Assembly: GCA_003241175.1 (NCBI GenBank)
Contig: QFOI01000025.1
Location: forward strand, 1-17,926
Direction of reading: 5' to 3'
DNA from: Pseudopedobacter saltans
Lineage (GTDB): Bacteria; Bacteroidota; Bacteroidia; Chitinophagales; Chitinophagaceae
DNA: 17,926 bases
The notes under the pieces were generated by a model that was given only the letters and a program-made list of their open reading frames with translations, did no database searches and was not told the DNA's origin. Below are positions 6,714 through 13,966 of the stretch, piece by piece. The translations under genes and the position numbers were made by a program. Position 1 is the stretch's first letter; each line of letters opens with the position of its first letter.

Positions 6714-9347
6714 TTATTTTTCTGGTTCAAGGTTATCTTCTTCATTAGGATTTTCCTCTGTTGTGTCTGTTGGACTTTCTGGAGTAGTATCTCCTGTTTC
6801 TGTTAAAGTATCACCTTCTGTTATTGTTTCTTCTGGTTCTTCTTTTTCTTCAATCTTGGATATTGCTGCAATAGCATCGTCTCCATCTACTCTAATAACG
6901 ATCACTCCTTGTGTATTCCTACCAGCTTCCTTGATTTTGGAAACTGCGGTGCGAAGTGTTATTCCGGATTTGCAAGTAACGATAAGATCTTCTTTTTCTG
7001 TAACGTCCAGTATACCAATCAAGCTACCTGTTTTCTCCGTTATATTGATGGTCTTGACGCCTTTACCACCTCTATTGGTGATTCTATAAACATCTTCTCC
7101 GTTGTCATCTGTAATCCTAGTTCGTTTCCCGAAACCTTTTTCGCTGATGACCAAAACGGTTTTCTCTGTATCTTCCTTATTGACACATATCATGCCAATT
7201 ACTTCATCTTTTTCATCATCTACTTCAATTCCCGTTACACCGATAGCGCCTCTTCCCGTCACACGAACTTTACTTTCTGGGAAGCGAATAGCACGTCCGC
7301 TCTTAACAGCAAGCATGATTTCATTGTTGCCATTTGTAATTCTGGCTTCCAATAATTGGTCGCCATCGTTAATCGTAATAGCGTTGACACCATTAGCTCG
7401 AGGACGACTAAAATCAACTAAAGAAGTTTTTTTGATGATACCTTTTTTTGTACAAAGAACTATGTTGTGGCTTTCAACGAATTCTTTGTCTTTTAGATCT
7501 TTAACATTTATAATGGCGCGAACCTTATCATCGGACGGAATTTGCATTAAATTTTGCAAAACACGACCTTTGCTTGTTTTATCTCCTTCTGGAATTTCGT
7601 AAACCTTCAACCAATAACACCTGCCCTGCTCTGTGAAGAACATCATCGTATCGTGAGTAGAAGCAACGAATAAATGCACCACAAAATCTTCTTCTCTCGT
7701 TTTCACTCCCTTGCTTCCTTTACCGCCACGGCTCTGTGAACGATATTCCGTAGCAGAAGTACGTTTTAGGTAACCAAGATTAGAAATAGTGATAATTACA
7801 TCTTCTTTTTCAATTAAATCTTCAATGCTGATTTCGTCAGCCAAATATTGAATAGTGGAACGACGTTCATCACCAAATTTTTCCTTGATTTCAGTCAACT
7901 CCGTTTTGATAAGATCATAGCGCATGCCTTCATTATCCAATAATTCCTGCAAGTGGTTGATCGTTTTCATCAACTCTTCGTATTCGCTTCTGATCTTGTC
8001 AATTTCAAGACCTGTCAATGTACGAAGACGTAATTCCAATATAGCTCGAGCCTGAATTTCAGACAATTCGAAAGCTTCCATCAAACCAGTACGTGCTTCG
8101 TCTGGAGTGGCACTTTCGCGAATGATTCGGATAGCTCTGTCAAGATCGGGCTGCGTACCGATTACTTTCATGTAACCTTCCAATATGTGCGCACGCTCCT
8201 TAGCCTTGCGTAACTCATATTGGGTACGTCGTGTAACCACATCCATACGGAATTCTACAAACTCGCTGATGATATCGTGAAGATTCAACTGTTTGGGACG
8301 CCCTTTGGAAATAGCGATGTTATTAATACCGAAACTTGTTTGTAGTTCAGAGTATTTGAAAAGTTTGTTGACCACAACTTCCGCAACTGCATCCTTTTTC
8401 AAGTCAACGACTATACGTGTGCCGTCACGTTGACTACTTTCATTGTTGACATAAGCAATACCTTCAACAATTTTGTCATTGGCCAACTGACCAATTTTAT
8501 CAGTAAGTGCATCCAAACTAACCTGGTAAGGAACCTCGGTAATAATGATTTTTTCGCGACCTGAATCTTTTCTTTCAATAGTATATTTACCACGGACAAC
8601 CACACGGCCACGTCCTGTAAGCATACCTTGCCTGACGCCTTCCATACCAAAAATAATACCACCGGTAGGGAAATCTGGAGCCTTCACATATTCCATCAAT
8701 TCCTCAATGGTAATATCTTTATTGTCAATGTATGCAATGCAACCATCGATGGCTTCTGTAAGATTGTGTGGCATCATGTTAGTTGCCATACCTACCGCGA
8801 TACCACTGGATCCGTTTACCAATAGTTGAGGGATACGTGTAGGCAAAACCGTTGGTTCTTGCAAAGAATCGTCGAAGTTGTTTTGAAAATCAACGGTTTC
8901 CTTATCAATATCATCCAACATGGATTCTGCTCGCTTGTCCAATCTGACTTCGGTATAACGCATAGCCGCAGGAGGATCACCATCCTGTGTTCCCATATTA
9001 CCCTGTCCTTCCACAAGCGGATAACGCATAGTGAATGGTTGTGCTAAACGTACTAGTGTATCATAAATAGAGGAATCTCCATGCGGGTGAAACTTACCCA
9101 TCACCTCTCCAACGATACGAGCCGATTTTTTAGTGGGTTTGTTGCTATTGTTACCCAATTCGTTCATACCGTAAAGAACCCTTCTATGCACTGGTTTGAA
9201 ACCATCACGTATATCAGGTAAGGCACGTCCAACGATAACGCTCATCGAATAATCGATGTAGGCGGTTTTCATTTCTTCTTCAATATTGACTTGAATGAGA
9301 CGATCGTGATCGCCTGTTTCTTCTGGTATAATTTGTTCTTCGTCCAT
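6714..9347 (-). CDS. gyrA: DNA gyrase subunit A
   Basis: An 877-residue GyrA, the breakage-reunion subunit that works with GyrB as A2B2 to introduce negative supercoils. The start is set at the MDEEQII methionine. An in-frame ATG 14 codons upstream (9389) lies at the expected transcription start of the promoter at 9395-9425, so it is unlikely to be used. The catalytic tyrosine is Y131 in AAMRYTEVR. The quinolone-determining region reads HPHGDSSIYD, with the wild-type Ser and Asp (S92, D96). The C-terminal pinwheel carries a GyrA box of form QSRGGKG, against Q(R/K)RGG(R/K)G, which together with gyrase-like length favours GyrA over ParC. The last 45 or so residues are a Glu/Asp/Thr/Pro-rich acidic tail. 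The TPR gene follows in the same apparent operon. Confidence 0.97.
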   Translation of the reverse strand: MDEEQIIPEETGDHDRLIQVNIEEEMKTAYIDYSMSVIVGRALPDIRDGFKPVHRRVLYGMNELGNNSNKPTKKSARIVGEVMGKFHPHGDSSIYDTLVRLAQPFTMRYPLVEGQGNMGTQDGDPPAAMRYTEVRLDKRAESMLDDIDKETVDFQNNFDDSLQEPTVLPTRIPQLLVNGSSGIAVGMATNMMPHNLTEAIDGCIAYIDNKDITIEELMEYVKAPDFPTGGIIFGMEGVRQGMLTGRGRVVVRGKYTIERKDSGREKIIITEVPYQVSLDALTDKIGQLANDKIVEGIAYVNNESSQRDGTRIVVDLKKDAVAEVVVNKLFKYSELQTSFGINNIAISKGRPKQLNLHDIISEFVEFRMDVVTRRTQYELRKAKERAHILEGYMKVIGTQPDLDRAIRIIRESATPDEARTGLMEAFELSEIQARAILELRLRTLTGLEIDKIRSEYEELMKTINHLQELLDNEGMRYDLIKTELTEIKEKFGDERRSTIQYLADEISIEDLIEKEDVIITISNLGYLKRTSATEYRSQSRGGKGSKGVKTREEDFVVHLFVASTHDTMMFFTEQGRCYWLKVYEIPEGDKTSKGRVLQNLMQIPSDDKVRAIINVKDLKDKEFVESHNIVLCTKKGIIKKTSLVDFSRPRANGVNAITINDGDQLLEARITNGNNEIMLAVKSGRAIRFPESKVRVTGRGAIGVTGIEVDDEKDEVIGMICVNKEDTEKTVLVISEKGFGKRTRITDDNGEDVYRITNRGGKGVKTINITEKTGSLIGILDVTEKEDLIVTCKSGITLRTAVSKIKEAGRNTQGVIVIRVDGDDAIAAISKIEEKEEPEETITEGDTLTETGDTTPESPTDTTEENPNEEDNLEPEK

Positions 9348-9394
9348 GAATTGTATTAACTTATTGAAATCGTATGCGCCAAAGCACAAGGCTT

Positions 9395-9425
9395 CAAAGA
9401 TACCAATTTTAGTCGGTTCTTAAAA
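9395..9425 (-). promoter_or_regulatory. gyrA promoter (Bacteroidota-type)
   Basis: On the minus strand a perfect TAnnTTTG box, TATCTTTG, is at 9395-9402. A TTTT at 9422-9425 stands in the -33 position with a 19-base spacer. Transcription would begin around 9388-9390, leaving a leader of about 40 bases before the ATG at 9347. This placement also decides the gyrA start. Confidence 0.65.
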
Positions 9426-9532
9426 CACTTTTGAGCGTATACTTCGGTCGCAATTTAATGGTAAAGTCGTTATTTATTCAATTTTAAATGTAGGTAAATG
9501 CTATTTTTTTTAATAAAAGTGCTTAAATTCTC

Positions 9533-9540
9533 TATTTTTG
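9533..9540 (+). promoter_or_regulatory. Probable -7 box of the GYF_2-domain gene
   Basis: TATTTTTG matches TAnnTTTG and lies 22 bases before the ATG at 9563. The upstream T-rich run around 9505-9510 could serve as a poor -33 element. The gene diverges from gyrA, so the 215-base gap 9348-9562 carries both promoters; nothing else is seen in it. Confidence 0.5.
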
Positions 9541-9562
9541 ACTGAAAATAGGTTTGTTGACC

Positions 9563-10951
9563 ATGAATTTTTACCGAGTACTAAGAGACAATAAAGAGAT
9601 AGGTCCATATTCTTTGGATGAAATCAGGAAAATAGGGTTGCGGTCTTCCGATCTTGTTTGGATTGATGGGCAAAGTGCTGCTTGGCGTTTTCCCGACGAA
9701 GTACCCGGATTGCTTAATCTTATCGAAACTCCCAATCCTAAGGCAGAAGATGGCGACCAAAACTCTAACGCGCTCTCAACCAAACCTAAAAAAAGATATA
9801 GGTTAACAGCTGATCATAGAATGGTGGAAATTACAGATGAAGAAGCTGCATCCTCTGACATACCTCGTATTTCAGAACAACCACCTGCTCCCAAAATTGA
9901 AATAAGACAGCCCAATCTCAATGAACGTCTTTCAGAAAAGAAAGATGACATTGTACCTTTCGAAGACTTGCCGTTTAGTAAGAAGAAACCGGCAGATGAC
10001 AACAGCTTTCCCTTGGAGCCAGAACTATCTTCTACTAATAAAATATTTGAAACAGAAGAATTTAAAGATTCTCCTTTCAGCAAAAATGAGGATGCGGAGC
10101 TGCCATCTACACTTCCCCTAGAACCTGAATTGGACCCTTCACAAAAAAAACCATCTACAACGGAATTTGTAGATATGGAAAATGAGGAAGAAATGAAAAA
10201 TGGGAAACCCAGTAATTCCGGCGCTTTTGTACTTGTCGGATTACTTTTTCTTGTTGCTATTGTCTTTTTTGGATACCAATGGTACAAAGACCAACAAGCA
10301 CCATCAATACCTGGTGCACAATCTGATAGCCTTTCTCAAAATAATGACTCAACTGTCGTGGATGGACCTAATGGTTTTGCAAGCAGTAAGTCAATAGCCA
10401 TGAATGATGATACACTAGGACAACAACAGCGCCTAGCGGATCGTAGAGTAAGTGATTCTTTGAAAAAACTGGAAATTGCAAAGGCAAAATTAGCAGCAAG
10501 AGAAAAAGCCAAAGTTGACAGTTTGCAAAACGCAATGGCAGCGCAAAACATAGACAACACCCAAGACAATATTGAACCACAGCCACCCAAACCAAAACCA
10601 GTAAAAGACAGTGCAAAAGACACGAAAGTCAACAAAATCAGAACAACCGAGGAGATTGCCAAATACGTGCGCGTGGGTGTAGTACAACCAAAATCTCAAA
10701 ACAACGGTGTTGCTGGGGTTAAGTTGGTAGTGCACAATATCAATAACCGTAACTTAGCCAAAGTTCACATCAACGTGATGTATTACGACAATAGCGGTAA
10801 CATCATCCAAAAAGCCGACATAATAGCTCCTAATATTTCAGTTGGCAATAGTGTAACCGTTCCTGTAGCAGACAACAACAGTGCAGCATACGTATCATAT
10901 AAAGTGACTGGGCTTTTGGGTGACCATGTTAATTTACAAGCAGGCAAATAA
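9563..10951 (+). CDS. GYF_2-domain single-pass membrane protein
   Basis: A 462-residue protein. Residues 1-52 (MNFYRVLRDNKEIGPYSLDEI... through W33, W41) form a GYF_2/DUF4339 domain, with the typical GPYSLDEI motif. Residues 53-215 are acidic and Pro/Ser-rich, with two copies of a 34-35 residue unit (135-203). One membrane helix spans about 221-241. Residues 285-330 are a charged helix, probably coiled coil. Residues 365-458 look like an all-beta Ig/FxLYD-like domain, with INVMYYDNSGNII. There is no signal peptide, so an inside GYF_2 domain and outside beta domain is inferred. GYF domains usually bind proline-rich peptides; the role of GYF_2 in bacteria is unclear. The ATG at 9563 is preferred over the TTG three codons earlier. 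A hairpin follows the stop. Domain calls are fairly firm; function unknown. Confidence 0.85.
   Translation: MNFYRVLRDNKEIGPYSLDEIRKIGLRSSDLVWIDGQSAAWRFPDEVPGLLNLIETPNPKAEDGDQNSNALSTKPKKRYRLTADHRMVEITDEEAASSDIPRISEQPPAPKIEIRQPNLNERLSEKKDDIVPFEDLPFSKKKPADDNSFPLEPELSSTNKIFETEEFKDSPFSKNEDAELPSTLPLEPELDPSQKKPSTTEFVDMENEEEMKNGKPSNSGAFVLVGLLFLVAIVFFGYQWYKDQQAPSIPGAQSDSLSQNNDSTVVDGPNGFASSKSIAMNDDTLGQQQRLADRRVSDSLKKLEIAKAKLAAREKAKVDSLQNAMAAQNIDNTQDNIEPQPPKPKPVKDSAKDTKVNKIRTTEEIAKYVRVGVVQPKSQNNGVAGVKLVVHNINNRNLAKVHINVMYYDNSGNIIQKADIIAPNISVGNSVTVPVADNNSAAYVSYKVTGLLGDHVNLQAGK
9965..10171 (+). repeat. Two tandem 34-35 codon repeats in the GYF_2-domain gene
   Basis: Encoded residues 135-168 and 169-203 share the order PFSK, LEPEL, then EF, with the spacing shifted by one residue at LEPEL (offsets 14 and 15 from PFSK). 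The linker between repeat elements is diverged, so this is an old protein-level duplication and not a fresh DNA repeat. It lies in the acidic cytoplasmic linker. Confidence 0.7.
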
Positions 10952-10968
10952 CACTCTTCTAAAATACA

Positions 10969-11010
10969 AACAAGTACGGTTGACATTACACAACCGTACT
11001 TGTTACTTTA
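10969..11010 (+). terminator. Hairpin terminator after the GYF_2-domain gene
   Basis: Arm 10969-10982 (AACAAGTACGGTTG) pairs perfectly over 14 bp with 10991-11004 (CAACCGTACTTGTT) around an 8-base loop, 17 bases after the stop. The following sequence TACTTTATTTG is only moderately T-rich, so termination may be incomplete. It separates this gene from the clpP pair. Confidence 0.7.
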
Positions 11011-11122
11011 TTTGACAGCCACAACAACACTTTTCTCTGCCAAAAGGTCAGTAAAAATAGCTTGCACAATATTTGAAACATTGTTTTCCGATAATAAAAA
11101 ATCATATCTTCAACCCCATAAA

Positions 11123-11821
11123 ATGTATACTATGGATTTAGGAAAGGAATTTGAAAAATTTGCTATAAAGGATAGGGGAATAAGCGGGGCAACCTTACAT
11201 AACTATGGTCAATCGTTTACTAATCTTACGCCTTATATAATTGAGGAACGTCCACTTAACGTAGCAAGCATGGATGTTTTTAGTCGTTTGATGATGGACC
11301 GTATCATCTTTTTGGGTGAAGGCATCAATGATTACGTTGCTAATATTGTAACCGCTCAGTTGTTATTTTTGGACAGTGTAGACCGTAACAGAGACATACA
11401 GATGTATATTAACAGCCCAGGAGGTAGTGTATATGCAGGACTAGGTATTTATGACACTATGCAATTTGTAAGCCCCGATGTGGCAACCATCTGTACCGGC
11501 ATGGCAGCGAGCATGGGAGCTGTATTGATGAGCTCTGGTATCAAAGGTAAAAGAAGCGCATTGAAGCATAGTCGCATCATGATACACCAACCAAGTGGTG
11601 CTATTGGAGGACAAGCTTCTGATATTGCCATCACTGCCAAGGAAATACGTAAACTTAAAACAGAATTGGACGAAATCATTGCCCAAAATTGTGGCAAGAC
11701 GCCAGACCAGATTGCAGCGGATAGAGACCGCGATTTTTGGATGACTGCGGATGAAGCCAAAGCTTACGGATTAGTCGATGAAGTATTGGTGACCAATCCT
11801 CGAAAAGCAAAAAAGGACTAA
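11123..11821 (+). CDS. clpP: ATP-dependent Clp protease proteolytic subunit (first paralogue)
   Basis: A 232-residue ClpP, the serine peptidase that forms a double-heptamer chamber fed by an unfoldase such as ClpX. The triad is intact: S130 in GMAASMG, H155 in MIHQPSG, D204 in RDFWMTADEA. The N-terminal region TPYIIEERPLN...MDVFSRLMMDRIIFLG carries the usual axial-loop and unfoldase-contact sequence. The handle region with INSPGGSVYAG is normal. The C-terminus is Lys-rich (NPRKAKKD). The frame stays open upstream to 11000, but without an ATG and across the preceding terminator, so the start is 11123; the ATG at 11132 (MDLGKEF) is an equally plausible start and fits relatives. A second clpP begins 73 bases downstream. 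No convincing promoter was found; a weak TATCTTCA lies at 11105-11112. Confidence 0.96.
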   Translation: MYTMDLGKEFEKFAIKDRGISGATLHNYGQSFTNLTPYIIEERPLNVASMDVFSRLMMDRIIFLGEGINDYVANIVTAQLLFLDSVDRNRDIQMYINSPGGSVYAGLGIYDTMQFVSPDVATICTGMAASMGAVLMSSGIKGKRSALKHSRIMIHQPSGAIGGQASDIAITAKEIRKLKTELDEIIAQNCGKTPDQIAADRDRDFWMTADEAKAYGLVDEVLVTNPRKAKKD

Positions 11822-11894
11822 AGAATTTTGAATAAGAGACAAACTTATTGAACAAAATAAGTTGTCAATTAATCCATTAATTAAATTAAGAAAA

Positions 11895-12536
11895 ATGAGT
11901 TTACTATATAAGTCTCCCTTTCTGATGAACGATGACGAAGAAGAGGACGAACCAAAAGAAAAAGAATCCTCAAAGGAAGAAATGACTCCACTTTTGGCTA
12001 AGAAAATGGAAAAGCTTTTCTTGGAAAAAAGGGCGGTATATCTGTGGGGACCAGTCGATGATAAATCTGCACGTGAAGTTGTAACAAAATTGATTTTGTT
12101 GGATGCGGACAAACCAGGTGAGGAAATAAAATTTTATATAAATAGTCCCGGTGGAGTTGTTACAAGTGGTATGGTCATTTACGATACTATCAAAATGATA
12201 CAATCTCCTGTAAGCACTATTTGTATGGGACTAGCGGCAAGTATGGGATCTATCCTTTTAAGCGCTGGTGAAAAAGGTAAAAGATTTATCTATCCTCATG
12301 GTGAAGTCATGATACACCAGCCTAGTATTGGAGGATATTTCCAAGCGACATCGGCGGATATTGAAATCCAAGCAATACAAATGGAAAAAACCAAACAGTT
12401 AGGTGCAGAAATACTTGCAAAAAACTGTGGTAAAACAGTTGAACAAATACTGAAAGACTTTGACCGCGATTATTGGATGGATGCTGAAGGTGCTGTCCAA
12501 TATGGTATTGTAGATCAGGTTTTGGATAAACTATAA
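11895..12536 (+). CDS. ClpP-family peptidase, divergent second paralogue
   Basis: A 213-residue ClpP homologue with an intact triad: S116 in GLAASMG, H141 in MIHQPSI, D192 in RDYWMDAEGA. The core (FYINSPGGVVTSGMVIYDTI) is clearly ClpP. Residues 13-29 are strongly acidic (DDEEEDEPKEKESSKEE). The region that in ClpP holds the IIE/VIE...DIxSRLL...RIIFLG sequence is replaced by a Lys-rich LLAKKMEKLFLEKRAVYLWG stretch, so the axial-loop side is unlike its neighbour. The C-terminus is short (QVLDKL). The ATG at 11895 is chosen; the frame extends upstream only to a TTG at 11862, and an ATG at 11925 would remove ten residues. It follows the first clpP by 73 bases with no terminator between, so co-transcription and a mixed ClpP particle are plausible inferences. 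A very strong hairpin follows. Confidence 0.92.
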   Translation: MSLLYKSPFLMNDDEEEDEPKEKESSKEEMTPLLAKKMEKLFLEKRAVYLWGPVDDKSAREVVTKLILLDADKPGEEIKFYINSPGGVVTSGMVIYDTIKMIQSPVSTICMGLAASMGSILLSAGEKGKRFIYPHGEVMIHQPSIGGYFQATSADIEIQAIQMEKTKQLGAEILAKNCGKTVEQILKDFDRDYWMDAEGAVQYGIVDQVLDKL

Positions 12537-12547
12537 TTTGCTTTGTA

Positions 12548-12596
12548 AATAAATAAAATAGCCGTCTAGATTTTCTAGACGGCTATTTTATTTATT
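12548..12596 (+). terminator. Very strong terminator after the clpP pair
   Basis: A perfect 23-bp stem: arm 12548-12570 pairs with 12574-12596 around a TTT loop. The GC-rich core is GCCGTCTAGA / TCTAGACGGC, flanked by A-rich and T-rich arms that supply the U run. It begins 11 bases past the stop at 12536, and its symmetry should allow it to work in both directions. Confidence 0.93.
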
Positions 12597-12667
12597 CTAA
12601 TTTTCGTTTACAATCTATTAACAACTATAAATTTAAACATTAACAATAGCTTATAAATTACACGCCA

Positions 12668-12675
12668 TATCTTTA
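12668..12675 (+). promoter_or_regulatory. Possible -7 box of the propeller-barrel operon
   Basis: TATCTTTA differs from TAnnTTTG only at the last base and lies 34 bases before the ATG at 12710, in an AT-rich gap downstream of the clpP terminator. No good TTTG is seen at the -33 position. It is called mainly because an operon start is needed here. Confidence 0.3.
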
Positions 12676-12709
12676 GTCACAGAAAATTTAAATAATTAAC
12701 TGTGCTCAA

Positions 12710-13966
12710 ATGCATAACAAACTAATAACGGCTGCCACCATACTATTAATGTATGTATTTTGTCCTTTCCAATTGCTGTCTCAAGATGGCATAAAGATCT
12801 ACACCGACCCCGAAAATGCACCAGGAATAAAAGCTTCCAAGTTCATAGACAGTATCGATTTTATTCCTCTTGAAACAACCAAAGAATCCAAATACGATAA
12901 TTACTATTGGTTCATAGTAGGGAAAAACCATTTTGCCATGATGGACAACGCCAACAATGCAGTCTTCATCTTCGACAAGCAAGGACATTTCGTATATAAA
13001 TTCAAAAATGAAAAAAGTCGATTCAAAATCAATAGCCTCCAATACGTTCCTTCTGAAAATGCTATATTGATAATCAGTTACAATAAAAACTATACGATTT
13101 CCAACTCAAAAAAACAACAACTTGTCAAACGTTGGGAAGGAAAGGACATCTCTAAATATGTTTCAGTTGAATGGGTTTACTTAAACAAGGAGATAACCAG
13201 AAAAAAAGTATTCGCACCAAGCTACGTACTGAACAACAACATCACCTATTTCGATAGCGGCTTTATTTATCGTAATTATAGTTACGATAAATATGATAAA
13301 GATAGTGTCGCCTATCGCTTAGTGCAGTATGGACCAGACTATAAAGTAAAACACAAATATTTCCCTTTTCTTAACTTACCCAAGCTTTGGTCATCCTACG
13401 CAGACTATGTACTTGCTTTACCTGTGTGTTCAACGCCCAATGAGAATACGATGCTATTTCAATTAGACTTCTCTCCCATTCTATACGAATTAAAGCCTGA
13501 TACGTTAGTAGAACGATATAGGTTTGTATTTCCCATGGCTAATGTTATGCCTTCAGATTTCAGTTCTCTGCGTTTCAACAACAATATTGATTTTGAAAAA
13601 TACAAGGAGAAAAACAATAAGGCCATTTCCTATTTTCGTGACATGATAGAGCATGGCAAATATCTTATATTCGGAACCGCAACACCTGCTTACAGTTTTA
13701 AACGTTTCTTGTTGATGGACAATATGGTTTATAGTCTGGACAAGTTGACTTCCGATAGTAGTATATGCAATTTACCTCCTAATCTTTTTAACTCTATATC
13801 TCGCCAAGACAAAGACTATGTCTACACCATTACCGATGCCGAAACAATCCTACAGCAGAAAACAAACCTCTTAGCTGATCCACATGTTTCACCTGCTTTT
13901 AAGGCGCATTTGAACAAAATGACCAAAAATGACAACCATATTATAATACGAGTCAAGCTGAAATAA
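12710..13966 (+). CDS. Exported 6-bladed beta-propeller protein
   Basis: A 418-residue protein with an N-terminal signal peptide (about residues 1-25, ending LLSQ). Cys18 is preceded by Phe, so it is not a proper lipobox and the protein is probably soluble in the periplasm. The mature part resembles Bacteroidota 6-bladed beta-propeller proteins (DUF4934/DUF5128 type). FIDSIDFIPLETTKES at 45-60 is the typical entry, then blade-like strands such as NAVFIFDKQGHFVYKFKN at 83-100. It is rich in Lys, Asn and Tyr. Its stop TAA overlaps the ATG of the next gene (TAATG at 13964-13968), showing translational coupling to a large outer-membrane barrel. Propeller proteins of this type often lie beside TonB-dependent-receptor-like genes. 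The ligand is unknown. Confidence 0.82.
   Translation: MHNKLITAATILLMYVFCPFQLLSQDGIKIYTDPENAPGIKASKFIDSIDFIPLETTKESKYDNYYWFIVGKNHFAMMDNANNAVFIFDKQGHFVYKFKNEKSRFKINSLQYVPSENAILIISYNKNYTISNSKKQQLVKRWEGKDISKYVSVEWVYLNKEITRKKVFAPSYVLNNNITYFDSGFIYRNYSYDKYDKDSVAYRLVQYGPDYKVKHKYFPFLNLPKLWSSYADYVLALPVCSTPNENTMLFQLDFSPILYELKPDTLVERYRFVFPMANVMPSDFSSLRFNNNIDFEKYKEKNNKAISYFRDMIEHGKYLIFGTATPAYSFKRFLLMDNMVYSLDKLTSDSSICNLPPNLFNSISRQDKDYVYTITDAETILQQKTNLLADPHVSPAFKAHLNKMTKNDNHIIIRVKLK

Noticed and set aside
6763..7602. Several plus-strand frames opposite gyrA
   Set aside because: Shadows of gyrA codon bias; Ser/Val/Leu-rich and without recognisable domains.
6714..9347. parC instead of gyrA
   Set aside because: Length, a near-canonical GyrA box and the acidic tail fit GyrA; ParC typically lacks an intact box. 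The one box mismatch leaves slight doubt only.
9814..10287. 157-codon minus-strand frame opposite the GYF_2-domain gene
   Set aside because: Ser-rich low-complexity mirror of the acidic linker with no motif; the plus-strand gene has clear domains.
11000..11122. In-frame 41-residue N-terminal extension of the first ClpP
   Set aside because: It would start at a TTG within the 3' arm of the preceding terminator, and the sequence does not resemble any ClpP propeptide; ATGs at 11123 and 11132 fit the family.
12710..12790. Lipoprotein signal in the beta-propeller protein
   Set aside because: Cys18 is preceded by Val-Phe, not a small residue, and the stretch continues hydrophobic; cleavage after LLSQ fits better.
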